From Methylophilus sp. (GTDB lineage Bacteria; Pseudomonadota; Gammaproteobacteria; Burkholderiales; Methylophilaceae): 64,000 nucleotides of DNA. The notes below the pieces were generated by a model that did no database searches, was not told the origin of the DNA, and was given only the letters and a program-made list of their open reading frames with translations. The position numbers were made by a program, and so were the translations under genes. Location: contig JAUYRP010000034.1 in the NCBI GenBank assembly GCA_030696695.1, forward strand, positions 558,001-622,000. Direction: 5' to 3'. This document shows, in pieces, positions 28,582-37,612 of the stretch (position 1 is the stretch's first letter; each line of letters opens with the position of its first letter).

Positions 28582-28962
28582 TTGTTAGAACTTTCCGCAA
28601 TGAAAGACGCTGTAGTCGATGCGTTAGAAGATATCAAAGGCTTTGATATTTCAGTATTAGACGTGAGAAAAATGACCTCACTCACCAGTTACATGATTAT
28701 CTGCAGCGCCAACTCTAGTCGCCAAGCTAAGTCACTGGCCGATAATGTACGTGAAAAGCTCAAAGAAAAAGGCGTGGATATTCGCGGGGTTGAAGGCGAA
28801 AAAGAAGGTGAATGGGTATTGGTTGATTTAGACGATATTATCGTACACATCATGGTGCCAGCTACGCGCGCTTATTATAATTTAGAGCAGTTATGGAGCG
28901 AGGCAGAAAACCGTAGAAGCGGCCATGTCACGCAAGATAACTTAAAATCTCCCACAGCTTAA
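28582..28962 (+). CDS. rsfS: Ribosomal silencing factor RsfS
   Basis: Binds ribosomal protein uL14 and blocks subunit joining in stationary phase or starvation. The 126-aa protein carries the Iojap-family signatures FDISVLDVRKMTSLTSYMII and EGEKEGEWVLVDLDDIIVHIM. It starts at TTG 28582, preceded by AAAGAGAA; an in-frame ATG lies six codons later. It is followed by rlmH, the normal partner, but nadD, often upstream, is missing here. Confidence 0.94.
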   Translation: MLELSAMKDAVVDALEDIKGFDISVLDVRKMTSLTSYMIICSANSSRQAKSLADNVREKLKEKGVDIRGVEGEKEGEWVLVDLDDIIVHIMVPATRAYYNLEQLWSEAENRRSGHVTQDNLKSPTA

Positions 28963-28995
28963 TTCCTGATTTAACTCATCTAATTTAACTTACCG

Positions 28996-29463
28996 ATGAA
29001 ACTGAAAATCCTCTCAGTTGGCCATAAGATGCCAAATTGGGTGGAGTTGGCATGTGCTGAATATATCAAGCGCATGCCAAGAGAATTTGCGACCGAAATT
29101 ATTGAAATCAAACCAGACAAGCGCGCCTCAGGTAAAAACAGTGAAGTAGTCCAAGAAGCTGAAGCCAAGCGTATTTTAGATGTGGCCGACAAAGATTATC
29201 TTGTGGTGTTGGATGAGCGTGGACAAGAAGTCACCTCGCTGCAGCTCGCCACAAAAATGGAACACTGGCAAACATTAGGTAAAGACGTGTCATTGGTCAT
29301 TGGTGGCGCAGATGGATTGCATCCCGGCCTAAAACAAAAAGCAGATTGGTTGTGGAGTTTATCTAGACTCACAATGCCGCACGGATTAGTGCGTGTCATG
29401 TTGAGTGAGCAACTGTACCGTGGCTACAGCGTCATCCAACATCACCCATACCACAAAGAATAA
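28996..29463 (+). CDS. rlmH: 23S rRNA (pseudouridine1915-N3)-methyltransferase RlmH
   Basis: SPOUT-class methyltransferase acting on pseudouridine 1915 in helix 69 of 23S rRNA. The 155-aa protein has the trefoil-knot motifs VIGGADGLHP and LSRLTMPHGLVRVMLSEQLY and ends HHPYHKE. It follows rsfS by 33 bp, as in most bacteria. Confidence 0.97.
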   Translation: MKLKILSVGHKMPNWVELACAEYIKRMPREFATEIIEIKPDKRASGKNSEVVQEAEAKRILDVADKDYLVVLDERGQEVTSLQLATKMEHWQTLGKDVSLVIGGADGLHPGLKQKADWLWSLSRLTMPHGLVRVMLSEQLYRGYSVIQHHPYHKE

Positions 29464-29559
29464 TGCCTTAGCACGTTTCTTGCTTTTATCACATCGATTC
29501 TAGCCTCCACGCTAATGTGGTCGTTACGCTAGCTTAAATTCTGTTGGGGATTCAGCATC

Positions 29560-29832
29560 ATGGATAATGAGTTGTTGGTATTGTTGTCGAAGTTTTCAGT
29601 TGCCGCTAGAAAGGTCATCGGCCCCGTGAATCCAGCAAAAATCGTGAAAGATCAAGTATATGCCAAGCAGATATTTGAGCAAGCTGATGCAGTAGGGGAG
29701 GAAGATTTATTGTTGGTTTCCTTAGAGCTGCAAAACAAACTGGGGTATTTCGACGAAAAAGTTGCCCCCATCTCGTCTCCAAAAAAAGAGGAAGCACCTA
29801 CAGTTAAGTATCTTTTTGGTGCACGCGGCTAA
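29560..29832 (+). CDS. Small protein of unknown function
   Basis: A 90-aa protein I do not recognise. It is acidic and mostly helical in the first 70 residues (LLVLLSKFSVAARKVIGP, LLLVSLELQNKLGYF), with a proline- and lysine-containing tail (SSPKKEEAPTVKYLFGARG). There is no signal peptide or membrane segment. GGGGAT stands 12 bases before the ATG. It sits between rlmH and photolyase on the same strand. Confidence 0.65.
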   Translation: MDNELLVLLSKFSVAARKVIGPVNPAKIVKDQVYAKQIFEQADAVGEEDLLLVSLELQNKLGYFDEKVAPISSPKKEEAPTVKYLFGARG

Positions 29833-29861
29833 CGACTGCACATCGTTGAACAAAATTACTT

Positions 29862-29890
29862 ACAATGGGTCTGTTGTTAAAGCCCATTGT
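29862..29890. promoter_or_regulatory. Inverted repeat just upstream of photolyase start
   Basis: ACAATGGG (29862-29869) and CCCATTGT (29883-29890) form a perfect 8-bp inverted repeat with a 13-bp spacer, ending two bases before the phrB ATG. It could be an operator or a hairpin that hides the start site. No regulator gene is adjacent. Confidence 0.4.
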
Positions 29891-29892
29891 AT

Positions 29893-31335
29893 ATGCCCCA
29901 ATCCTATCAAAAATCCTTAGTCTGGTTTCGTCGTGATTTGCGTGACTTTGATCATGCAGCGCTTTATCACGCACTAAAATCCTCACAAGCAGTCTATTGC
30001 GTATTTGTATTTGACCGCCAAATTCTAGACCAGCTCACTGAACCACAAGACAGACGGGTAGAGTTTATATGGGAAAGTGTGCATGAACTGAAATCTGTGT
30101 TGCAGCGCCAAGGTGGGGATTTACTAATTCTGCATGCTGTGGCTGCACAGGCGATTCCTCAACTTGCGCAACTGCTGAACGTCAATGCTGTGTTCAGTAA
30201 TCGTGATTATGAACCTTCTGCCGTTGCACGTGATTTGGCTGTTGCTCATGCGCTCAAAGCTGCTGGTATCGCTTTTCATCAATATAAAGATCAAGTGATC
30301 TTTGAGCAGGATGAGGTACTGACACAAGCGGGTAAACCTTATGGCGTATTTTCACCTTATCGCAATACACATTTGAAGCAACTCAATGATTTTTATTTAA
30401 AACCGTATCCAACAGATCAGTACAGTCATGCGTATGCAAAAGTGCCTGAGGATTTGCAATCAACATATGACTTAAAAAGCTTAGAGGAAATGGGTTTTGC
30501 ACGGACCAATCTACAAGCCATGAAATTGCCGACAGGCATGTCGGGCGGTAAGGCATTGTTTGAGGACTTTGTGATGCGCATGCAGCAATATAATGAAGCG
30601 CGCAATTTTCCTGCAGTCAAAGGACCTTCCTATTTGTCTGTGCATTTACGTTTTGGTACGGTATCTATTCGCCACTTGGCTAGGACAGCTTGGCAAACAG
30701 AAGGCGGAGGTGCATACACTTGGCTCAATGAACTGGTTTGGCGCGACTTTTATTTTCAAATTCTGCACCATCGGCCAGATTTGGCTGAGGGTAAGTCCTA
30801 CAAAGCGGAATATGATGCTTTGGTGTACCCTAATCATCTTGAAAGTTTCAAGGCCTGGTGCGAAGGTAGAACTGGCTATCCGCTAGTCGATGCGGCAATG
30901 CGACAATTGAATCAAACAGGCTATATGCATAACCGCTTACGCATGGTGACTGCTAGTTTTTTGGTCAAAGACTTATTAATTGATTGGCGCTGGGGGGAGC
31001 GTTATTTTGCAGAAAAGCTGATCGATTTTGATTTCGCGGCCAATAATGGTGGCTGGCAATGGGCAGCCTCTACAGGCTGCGATGCACAGCCTTATTTTAG
31101 GATATTTAATCCTACATCACAGTCAGAAAAATTTGATCCGCAAGGTAAGTTTATACGTAAATATGTGCCAGAGCTGGCTAAGTGTAGTGACAAAGAAATA
31201 CATGCGCCATGGACAATTTCGTCATTAAAGCAACAACTAATAGATCTGACGATAGGTAAGGATTACCCATTTCCAATCGTGGATCATGCCTTGCAACGCG
31301 CACTGGCGCTTGAGTTGTACAAATCTGTGAAGTGA
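29893..31335 (+). CDS. phrB: Deoxyribodipyrimidine photolyase (class I)
   Basis: Light-driven repair of cyclobutane pyrimidine dimers using FAD. The 480-aa protein begins PQSYQKSLVWFRRDLRDFDH, the antenna-domain start. The FAD domain shows NELVWRDFYFQI, the conserved WRWGERYFAEKLIDFD region and NNGGWQWAASTGCD. I start at ATG 29893; a TTG two codons earlier is also in frame. An 8-bp inverted repeat abuts the start. Confidence 0.95.
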   Translation: MPQSYQKSLVWFRRDLRDFDHAALYHALKSSQAVYCVFVFDRQILDQLTEPQDRRVEFIWESVHELKSVLQRQGGDLLILHAVAAQAIPQLAQLLNVNAVFSNRDYEPSAVARDLAVAHALKAAGIAFHQYKDQVIFEQDEVLTQAGKPYGVFSPYRNTHLKQLNDFYLKPYPTDQYSHAYAKVPEDLQSTYDLKSLEEMGFARTNLQAMKLPTGMSGGKALFEDFVMRMQQYNEARNFPAVKGPSYLSVHLRFGTVSIRHLARTAWQTEGGGAYTWLNELVWRDFYFQILHHRPDLAEGKSYKAEYDALVYPNHLESFKAWCEGRTGYPLVDAAMRQLNQTGYMHNRLRMVTASFLVKDLLIDWRWGERYFAEKLIDFDFAANNGGWQWAASTGCDAQPYFRIFNPTSQSEKFDPQGKFIRKYVPELAKCSDKEIHAPWTISSLKQQLIDLTIGKDYPFPIVDHALQRALALELYKSVK

Positions 31336-31541
31336 TAATTGAAAATTGGTGTGGGATTTGCTTTAAGTCTCAATGATTGTCATCTGCAAGCGATTAATTT
31401 ATGCTTGTCATACTTTAAAAAGGGGATAGGTATTGGCAGGGCGCTATAGACAATCACACCAGCGTAAGTGATAATTGTTAAAGTAGTGTTACAACATTTG
31501 GTGCTATGCTGTTGCCAATACTAAGAAAAGCGATAATTCAA

Positions 31542-32300
31542 ATGATTAAACAAATAAAACAACTATTTATTGTGGTTACTCTTGCTGGTTTGATAGCTGG
31601 CTGTGCAACTACCAACAACGATCCGTTAGAAGGCATTAACAGAGGCATATACAAGTTTAATGACGTGACTGATCGTGCTTTAATTAAGCCAGTGGCAACT
31701 GCTTATAAAACAGTTACCCCATCACCTATTCGTAGAGGTATCAGCAATTTCTTTAGCAACATCGGTACACTCACCACAGTCATCAACGATATTTTACAAC
31801 TCAAATTTGCGCATGCATTTACCGACGCAGGTCGCTTTGTGATTAACTCAACTTTTGGCTTGGCTGGATTTATTGATGTGGCTAGCATGGATAATATTGA
31901 AAAGCGTAATGAAGACTTTGGTCAAACCCTTGGTCATTGGGGCGTTGGCACTGGTGCTTACTTAGTCTTGCCATTTGTCGGGCCAAGTACAGTCAGAGAT
32001 GCTACAGGCTTAGTGTTTGATACCGTGACTTCAGATCCCATTACCTATACACACAACATTGGTGAAATTCGTTTACACAACCAATTGCGTACTGCACAGT
32101 TGATTGATAAACGTGCGCAACTGTTGGATGCATCCGATATCGTAGACAATGCATCTATTGATCCATACGCATTTTTACGTGACGCTTATTTACAACGTCG
32201 CGCTAGTCTTGTGCAAGACGGCTTAGTGCCACAGGAACTCATTAAACATGATGATGGTGATTTTGAGTTGGCTGATGAAGATGTCGTGCAAGCGAATTAA
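31542..32300 (+). CDS. mlaA: MlaA (VacJ) family lipoprotein
   Basis: Outer-membrane lipoprotein of the Mla pathway, which removes misplaced phospholipids from the outer leaflet and passes them to MlaC. The protein (252 aa from ATG 31542) has a lipobox LIAGC with Cys21, then DPLEGINRGIYKFNDVTDRAL, the conserved VacJ start. An upstream ATG at 31506 would precede the signal peptide with 12 extra residues and is less likely. No mlaBCDEF genes are adjacent. An intrinsic terminator follows. Confidence 0.93.
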   Translation: MIKQIKQLFIVVTLAGLIAGCATTNNDPLEGINRGIYKFNDVTDRALIKPVATAYKTVTPSPIRRGISNFFSNIGTLTTVINDILQLKFAHAFTDAGRFVINSTFGLAGFIDVASMDNIEKRNEDFGQTLGHWGVGTGAYLVLPFVGPSTVRDATGLVFDTVTSDPITYTHNIGEIRLHNQLRTAQLIDKRAQLLDASDIVDNASIDPYAFLRDAYLQRRASLVQDGLVPQELIKHDDGDFELADEDVVQAN

Positions 32301-32328
32301 ACCAAGATTATCTCAAGCGCAGTGATTT

Positions 32329-32354
32329 AAAAAGCCCCAATTTGTGGCTTTTTT
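32329..32354 (+). terminator. Intrinsic terminator after mlaA
   Basis: AAAAAGCC, a 9-base loop, then GGC followed by a run of six T. Stops the mlaA transcript. Confidence 0.75.
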
Positions 32355-32420
32355 GTTTCGTCGCTACAAGCGGCTTATCTTTACTATGTTATACGGCGTT
32401 TAATCTTACGCAGGCTTATA

Positions 32421-33749
32421 TCACGCATCACTCGCGGCAACAGTCATGCGTTGAATCAGAATAGAACCTGTCTGTTTGGAGCTGTTTGGAATGACATCGG
32501 TACCAATACCAATAATATGTTGTAGCATGTCTTTCATATTGCCAGCAATCGTGATTTCTTCAACTGGATGCAAGATGACACCATTTTCCACCCAAAAGCC
32601 AGCAGCGCCACGCGAATAATCGCCTGTCACCATATTCAAGCCATGACCAAGTACCTCTGTTACTAGCAAGCCAGTACCCATTAATCGTAATAAATCATCA
32701 AAATTATGTTGCGTATCGCGAATGACTAAATTATGGGATCCGCCAGCATTGCCTGTCGATTGCATGCCTAATTTGCGCGCAGAATAACTGGACAATACAT
32801 AGCCTTGGAGGATGCCATCCTGGACTAGCTGGCGAGCGTGTGTTGAAACCCCCTCGCTATCAAATGGACTACTGGCTGACCCTTTGATGACATGAGGTAG
32901 TTCTTGAATGTTGAGTAATGATGCACCCACCGGCTTGCCTAAGCTATCGAGTAAAAATGAAGATTTTCGGTATAGACTGCCACCAGATATCGCGCTAATA
33001 AGAGACGAAATTAAACTACCAGCGAGTGGCGCTTCAAATAACACTGGGTATTGCCCAGTTTTAATAGGCTTGCAACCAAGGCGACGTATGGTGCGCTCAC
33101 CAGCGAGTTTACCCACCGTTGCTGGGTGTTCTAAATCTTCTGCTGCACGTGCATTGGTATACCAATAGTCACGTTGCATCGCGTCCCCTTCTTCTGCAAT
33201 CACGGAACAGCTAATGCTGTGACGTGTGCTTGGGTAACCATTGTTAAAACCATGGGAATTTGCATAAGCAAATACGCCTGTGTTGCTGTAGACATTGGCG
33301 CCTTCAGAATTCGTAATGCGCTTGGTGTCTACGTCTCTCGCTGCTTGCTCACATACTTTTGCTATTTTAATCGCATCGTCTACAGTCACAGCCCAAGGGT
33401 GCGAGAGTGATAAGTCTGGCACGTCGGTTGCCATGAGGTGCGCGTCAGCCAGACCGCAAAATGGATCTTTTGCAGTAAATTTAGCAATGTTGCAGGCTGC
33501 CTCTACCGTATCTTTTAGCGCTTGTGGGCTTAAGTCTGAGCTACTGGCATGACCTTTTTGATGTTGAAAGTAAACGGTGACAGAAACACCTTTGTCTCGG
33601 TTGTATTCAATGTTTTCCACTTCACCTAAACGCACAGAGACATTTTGTCCTGTGCCGTAGCTGACTTCTGTTTCGGCACTGGTCGCCCCTGCGTTTTTTG
33701 CTAGTTTAAGCACATCTTCGGCGATTTGCTTTAAGGTATCTAATTCCAT
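32421..33749 (-). CDS. pmbA: TldD/PmbA family metalloprotease subunit PmbA (TldE)
   Basis: Partner subunit of TldD in a heterodimeric protease that trims peptides, including microcin precursors and the CcdA antitoxin in Escherichia coli. The 442-aa protein has the family signatures TDVPDLSLSHPWAVTV, PFDSEGVSTHARQLVQDG and TGNAGGSHNLVI. As expected for PmbA it has no HExxH. tldD is not in this window. It is divergent from yjgA (darP), a conserved neighbour pair in proteobacteria. Confidence 0.94.
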   Translation of the reverse strand: MELDTLKQIAEDVLKLAKNAGATSAETEVSYGTGQNVSVRLGEVENIEYNRDKGVSVTVYFQHQKGHASSSDLSPQALKDTVEAACNIAKFTAKDPFCGLADAHLMATDVPDLSLSHPWAVTVDDAIKIAKVCEQAARDVDTKRITNSEGANVYSNTGVFAYANSHGFNNGYPSTRHSISCSVIAEEGDAMQRDYWYTNARAAEDLEHPATVGKLAGERTIRRLGCKPIKTGQYPVLFEAPLAGSLISSLISAISGGSLYRKSSFLLDSLGKPVGASLLNIQELPHVIKGSASSPFDSEGVSTHARQLVQDGILQGYVLSSYSARKLGMQSTGNAGGSHNLVIRDTQHNFDDLLRLMGTGLLVTEVLGHGLNMVTGDYSRGAAGFWVENGVILHPVEEITIAGNMKDMLQHIIGIGTDVIPNSSKQTGSILIQRMTVAASDA

Positions 33750-33835
33750 GAACAGTCTTTAAGGGTTAAATGAATGTGGTAAAACTGTTATCATACCGTG
33801 ATTGGCATGCATCATGCCGCACTTGATTAAAATTC

Positions 33836-34387
33836 ATGCAAGATAAACAAGAGTCAGCGCCCATTATCAGTAAAACCAAGCTCAAAGCAGAGGCAGATGC
33901 TGCACAGGCTATTGGTAAAAAATTGGTGGATTTACCCAAGGATAAATTGTTAAAGCTGAACCTTCCTGAAGCGCTGTTTGAAGCAGTTATAGAAGCTAAA
34001 CGTATTACTGCAAATGGGGCGATTCGTCGACAAATGCAGTACTTGGGTCGCTTAATGCGAGATATTGATGCTGCGCCGATTTTGGATCAGTTGCATCGTT
34101 GGGAAGGTAAGCACAACGAAGAAAACGCGCGTTTCCATGGGATGGAGCGTTGGCGTACGCGCCTGCTGTCAGACTCGCAAGCGATATCAGATTTTTTGGT
34201 GGCCTATCCTCAAGCCGATAGCCAGCAATTGCGAACACTTATCCGTAATGTGCAGCGCGAAGAAGCCGCTAATAAACCACCAAAAAGTAGTCGTGAATTG
34301 TTTAAGCTAATACGCGAAACAATTGAATCAAAAGAGATAGATGTTGAAGGGGTAACCGATGGAAATGACTTATCAAGCACAACTTAA
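33836..34387 (+). CDS. darP: Ribosome-associated protein YjgA/DarP (DUF615)
   Basis: A 183-aa DUF615 protein that binds late 50S precursors and promotes assembly. Characteristic stretches are KRITANGAIRRQMQYLGRLMR and the final helical part with TLIRNVQREEAANKPPKS. Divergent from pmbA. Its 3' end overlaps the TusA-like gene by 29 bp, suggesting coupling. Confidence 0.92.
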   Translation: MQDKQESAPIISKTKLKAEADAAQAIGKKLVDLPKDKLLKLNLPEALFEAVIEAKRITANGAIRRQMQYLGRLMRDIDAAPILDQLHRWEGKHNEENARFHGMERWRTRLLSDSQAISDFLVAYPQADSQQLRTLIRNVQREEAANKPPKSSRELFKLIRETIESKEIDVEGVTDGNDLSSTT

Positions 34388-34592
34388 TCTTGGCGAGGCA
34401 GACAGTCCATTGCCAATGATCCGCACCAAAGAGACACTCGATTTATTGAGTGTAAACGATGTACTTAAAGTCACTGTTGTACGTGAGTCAGCCGTGCAAA
34501 ATATTAAAACACTGATATCGAATAATCCGTTTGAGCTGTTGAGCCTTTCGAAGGAAAACAATCAATTCGTGCTAGTGATTAAAAAGCTGTAA
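34359..34592 (+). CDS. TusA-like small protein lacking the active-site cysteine
   Basis: A 77-aa protein with the TusA/SirA pattern: a beta strand, then DSPLPMIRTKETLDLLSVND, then DVLKVTVVRESAVQNIKTL and a final strand FVLVIKKL. In TusA the motif is C-P-x-P, and that cysteine carries persulfide sulfur. Here it is S-P-L-P (codon AGT, one change from TGT). A sulfur-relay role by the usual chemistry is therefore unlikely; the fold assignment is by eye. It starts inside the end of yjgA. Confidence 0.65.
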   Translation: MEMTYQAQLNLGEADSPLPMIRTKETLDLLSVNDVLKVTVVRESAVQNIKTLISNNPFELLSLSKENNQFVLVIKKL

Positions 34593-34619
34593 AACTAGCC
34601 AGTCCAATACGTCCAACAA

Positions 34620-36617
34620 TTATTGTTTGGGCGGCAAGAAAAACTCATCAGGGTGCTGATTTAAGCGAGAAAGTAACGTTTTGGTGAATATCCGCCATTG
34701 TTCAAATCTGACCTTTCTGGATTTCATCGCGACATACAATGCTAAAAAGAAACTGGTGAGTAAGTTTGCGGTAGCTACAAGCACGATACCTAAAATACCA
34801 ACTACAAACATATAATTTGTGATTTGGTAATCTAAAGCGGTGATAGAAAAGCCAAAGAATGCTGATACAAAAGTAACGTGACGAATATCGAGTGGCAAGC
34901 CAAGCATAATGCCTAAGCCAGAGGTGATTCCCAAGAGGCATCCAAAATAGAAGTTACCAGCTAACGCACCTAAGTTATCTTTGATGTAGTCTGCGACCGA
35001 TTGTAAACGGCGTTCCCCTAAACACTTTTTCAGCCAACGCAGTGCGCCAATGCGCTCAGGAATTTTGTTAAAGGCAGACAAATTGTCATGAAAGCCAGCA
35101 ATCAAGCCTGCTAGAAATAAACAAACCCCAGCAACCGCACCGTAAAATACAGCGCCACTCTGTAGAGGATCGTTTGATTTGAGCAAAGCGTTTGCTTTCT
35201 CAGGTGTAATGAAATGATGACCAGTCGTGTATTGCACGGCCATATCCACCAAAATGGCGCATGGGATAATCACTATCACATTGCCAAGTACAGCGCTGGT
35301 TTGGCTACTAGTCGTTTGCGAGACGATTTTGACTAGCTTGTCTAGGCTTTTGATTTTACTGCCGTTTTCCCCGATAGAGGATGCGATGGTAGCTGCCGTC
35401 ATAGCAGGCTGTTTGGTTGCTACAGTAAAGTGCAAAATATGAATAATGACGAAGCCTAAACCATAATTAAGGCTGATCAATATAGTTTCTGTCAGTGTGG
35501 GCAGATGGGCGGCCATGATGAATATTTTGAAGATGGCCATACACGTAATGATGAGGCCGGCGCCCATCGCCGATTTTAATAATGCATAATATTGCGCTCG
35601 GTTTTCTGCAATGTAGTGTTCCCCAGTACGGCCAGCATTTTCTGTGACTCGTATCGCCATTAGCTCCATGTTTTGGCGCCAGTGACCAGATATGCTATTT
35701 TTTTCGCATTCTGCTTCTACCAATGATTTAAACAGAGGTACAATTTTGGCAGAAGCACTGCTGACGAGCACTGGTTCATTGGGGTCAGTGGATTGTATAG
35801 GTGCCACATCCGTTAAAATATTAAATAATAATCGTAGACGCGAAATTTGTTGATGTATGCGCTGCGTAAGCGAGGTGAGTTGAATGCTGGTGCCTGTGTA
35901 TTCACAACTTTTGCGCACTTTTTCAGTCACTGCTTGGCATTGATCTAACATCACATGGATATGGCTAATATCCGTTTGTGTGATAATTTCATCAGCTAAA
36001 CATTTAATCAGATCAGCATTTTGTGTAATAAATGGTGAAGCGTAGTTCTCTAAGCTTTCATGATTTTTGATTAAATCTGGGTCTAGGCCAGAAGCAGACA
36101 AACGGTAGGACAATACTTGAATCGCGTCTACCAGTTGTCGTTTTGCTTTTGTTTTGAGTGCAGCGTCGGCTTGGGTGAATTGCAATGTTTCAAATAAATC
36201 TGCCCACACCTGATCTTCAACTTCACAAACCCATTCAACGTCGGTGTTTTGATTGAATACAAGACCAAAAGCATCTTTTAAGTATTGTGGATCCACCACA
36301 TCTGGAAGTATGCGATGCGAGATACGTCTAAACAATTCGGCAAAAAACCCGTGGTTGGTTTGTATCCCAGAATCAGCAAATAGAGAGACGGATTTTTTCT
36401 CCTGAATCATGCTGAGAATGGCGTTTCTTAATAGCGTTGCATACTCTTCACATTGACTTAACGTAAAACATAATGCTTGAATCGCATGGGTTGCTTCTTC
36501 AATATCACTTGGATCTTTCGGGCGGATAGCATCAATGAGTGCAGCTAAAAATGCAACCGTGTCTTCTTGTGTAAGTGTTTGTTTAGTCTGATAAGTTTTA
36601 AGTATTGGTAGAAACAT
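34620..36617 (-). CDS. Gcr-type 'site-specific recombinase' membrane protein
   Basis: A 665-aa protein of the family annotated as site-specific recombinase Gcr, widespread in betaproteobacteria. The N-terminal half (1-340) is helical and soluble. The C-terminal half has about six transmembrane segments (for example AGLIITCMAIFKIFIMAAHL and FGCLLGITSGLGIMLGLPL). No recombinase catalytic motif (serine or tyrosine type) is visible, so the family name looks historical and the true role is unknown. It lies downstream of the PDZ gene on the same strand, separated by a terminator. Confidence 0.75.
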   Translation of the reverse strand: MFLPILKTYQTKQTLTQEDTVAFLAALIDAIRPKDPSDIEEATHAIQALCFTLSQCEEYATLLRNAILSMIQEKKSVSLFADSGIQTNHGFFAELFRRISHRILPDVVDPQYLKDAFGLVFNQNTDVEWVCEVEDQVWADLFETLQFTQADAALKTKAKRQLVDAIQVLSYRLSASGLDPDLIKNHESLENYASPFITQNADLIKCLADEIITQTDISHIHVMLDQCQAVTEKVRKSCEYTGTSIQLTSLTQRIHQQISRLRLLFNILTDVAPIQSTDPNEPVLVSSASAKIVPLFKSLVEAECEKNSISGHWRQNMELMAIRVTENAGRTGEHYIAENRAQYYALLKSAMGAGLIITCMAIFKIFIMAAHLPTLTETILISLNYGLGFVIIHILHFTVATKQPAMTAATIASSIGENGSKIKSLDKLVKIVSQTTSSQTSAVLGNVIVIIPCAILVDMAVQYTTGHHFITPEKANALLKSNDPLQSGAVFYGAVAGVCLFLAGLIAGFHDNLSAFNKIPERIGALRWLKKCLGERRLQSVADYIKDNLGALAGNFYFGCLLGITSGLGIMLGLPLDIRHVTFVSAFFGFSITALDYQITNYMFVVGILGIVLVATANLLTSFFLALYVAMKSRKVRFEQWRIFTKTLLSRLNQHPDEFFLPPKQ

Positions 36618-36670
36618 GTTGAATTGAATAATGCTGGAATTGACTACAGCTTAACACAAGTTCCCATGAA

Positions 36671-36697
36671 AAAAGCCACGCTTGATGCGTGGCTTTT
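36671..36697 (-). terminator. Intrinsic terminator after PDZ gene
   Basis: Perfect stem AAAAGCCACGC / GCGTGGCTTTT with loop TTGAT. Read on the minus strand it is followed by a T-run, directly downstream of the PDZ gene stop. Confidence 0.85.
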
Positions 36698-36711
36698 AGA
36701 TTTCAAAGTGC

Positions 36712-37551
36712 TTAATTAAGTTGTGCTTGGGTGGTCATTTCGGTGTCGGCTCGTAGATACCGAATGTCAATCTTTTGCCCTTTAAGTTGACGTATGTTGG
36801 TAGTTAAGTCTTCAGGATTATCAACTGCGATATTGTTGATTTTGAGTAAACGATCGCCGCGTACTAGGCCTGCTTTTGCGGCTGGTGAGTCTTTAATCAC
36901 AGCCAATAATTGCAGACCAGATATTTCAGCTTTTTCATTGAAAGCATCTGCTTTGGGCACCAGCTTAATGACGTGCACGCCTAAGGTGGGTGTGGGTAGC
37001 TTAGCCCAGTAGCTGGCGTAATATTTGTAAACAGTCGGTTCTTCCGCCATATCCTTTTCAGTGAGTGCTTTGCCAGTTTTGGCTGCTTCACGGATCATGG
37101 CCATTTTTGAACTGGCAGATTTAGCTGATCCATATTTGCTATACACCAGTACGACATCCGCTTTAATGGCTTTGCCGTGCTGAAGCGCTAAATCTGCAGC
37201 TACATCACCACCTTCAAAACCACTGCTACCCATCATGTCATAGCCTGTTTCCAGCATGCTGATGTTGTCATCTTCTTTGTGGTTACTCACATACATTTTG
37301 GTGTCTGGGTTCGCTTGCGATGAGGTTAAACCGTAAGCATTTTGTGCTTTATAGTTTTTTGCATACAAATTCTCTTCTGCTGATACAAAGGTGCTGACGA
37401 TGAGTGCCAATACAGTAAATGACATGGGCAGTACCCATTTCATTTTTTTTGTCTCGTGCGCGGGTAAGGTAAGCGCTTTTGATTGTGGATGTAATCTATT
37501 TTGAGAGGCAGTGGTGATATTCACCATTTTAATGCCAGATTGGTCGCGCAT
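36712..37551 (-). CDS. Membrane-anchored PDZ-domain protein
   Basis: A 279-aa protein. The start at 37551 is supported by AAAGGAA upstream. After a 37-residue cytosolic stretch comes a hydrophobic segment (about 38-58, MKWVLPMSFTVLALIVSTFV) ending in a signal-peptidase-like VSA. The C-terminal 80 residues are a PDZ domain (DSPAAKAGLVRGDRLLKIN). No protease domain precedes the PDZ. The middle region is uncharacterised. It may be a periplasmic scaffold; this is inference. Confidence 0.75.
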   Translation of the reverse strand: MRDQSGIKMVNITTASQNRLHPQSKALTLPAHETKKMKWVLPMSFTVLALIVSTFVSAEENLYAKNYKAQNAYGLTSSQANPDTKMYVSNHKEDDNISMLETGYDMMGSSGFEGGDVAADLALQHGKAIKADVVLVYSKYGSAKSASSKMAMIREAAKTGKALTEKDMAEEPTVYKYYASYWAKLPTPTLGVHVIKLVPKADAFNEKAEISGLQLLAVIKDSPAAKAGLVRGDRLLKINNIAVDNPEDLTTNIRQLKGQKIDIRYLRADTEMTTQAQLN

Positions 37552-37612
37552 AAAATTCCTTTAAGGTCGAAAATGATATGATTTCATTTCTTGAGATTAT
37601 TGTGACAGTGTA

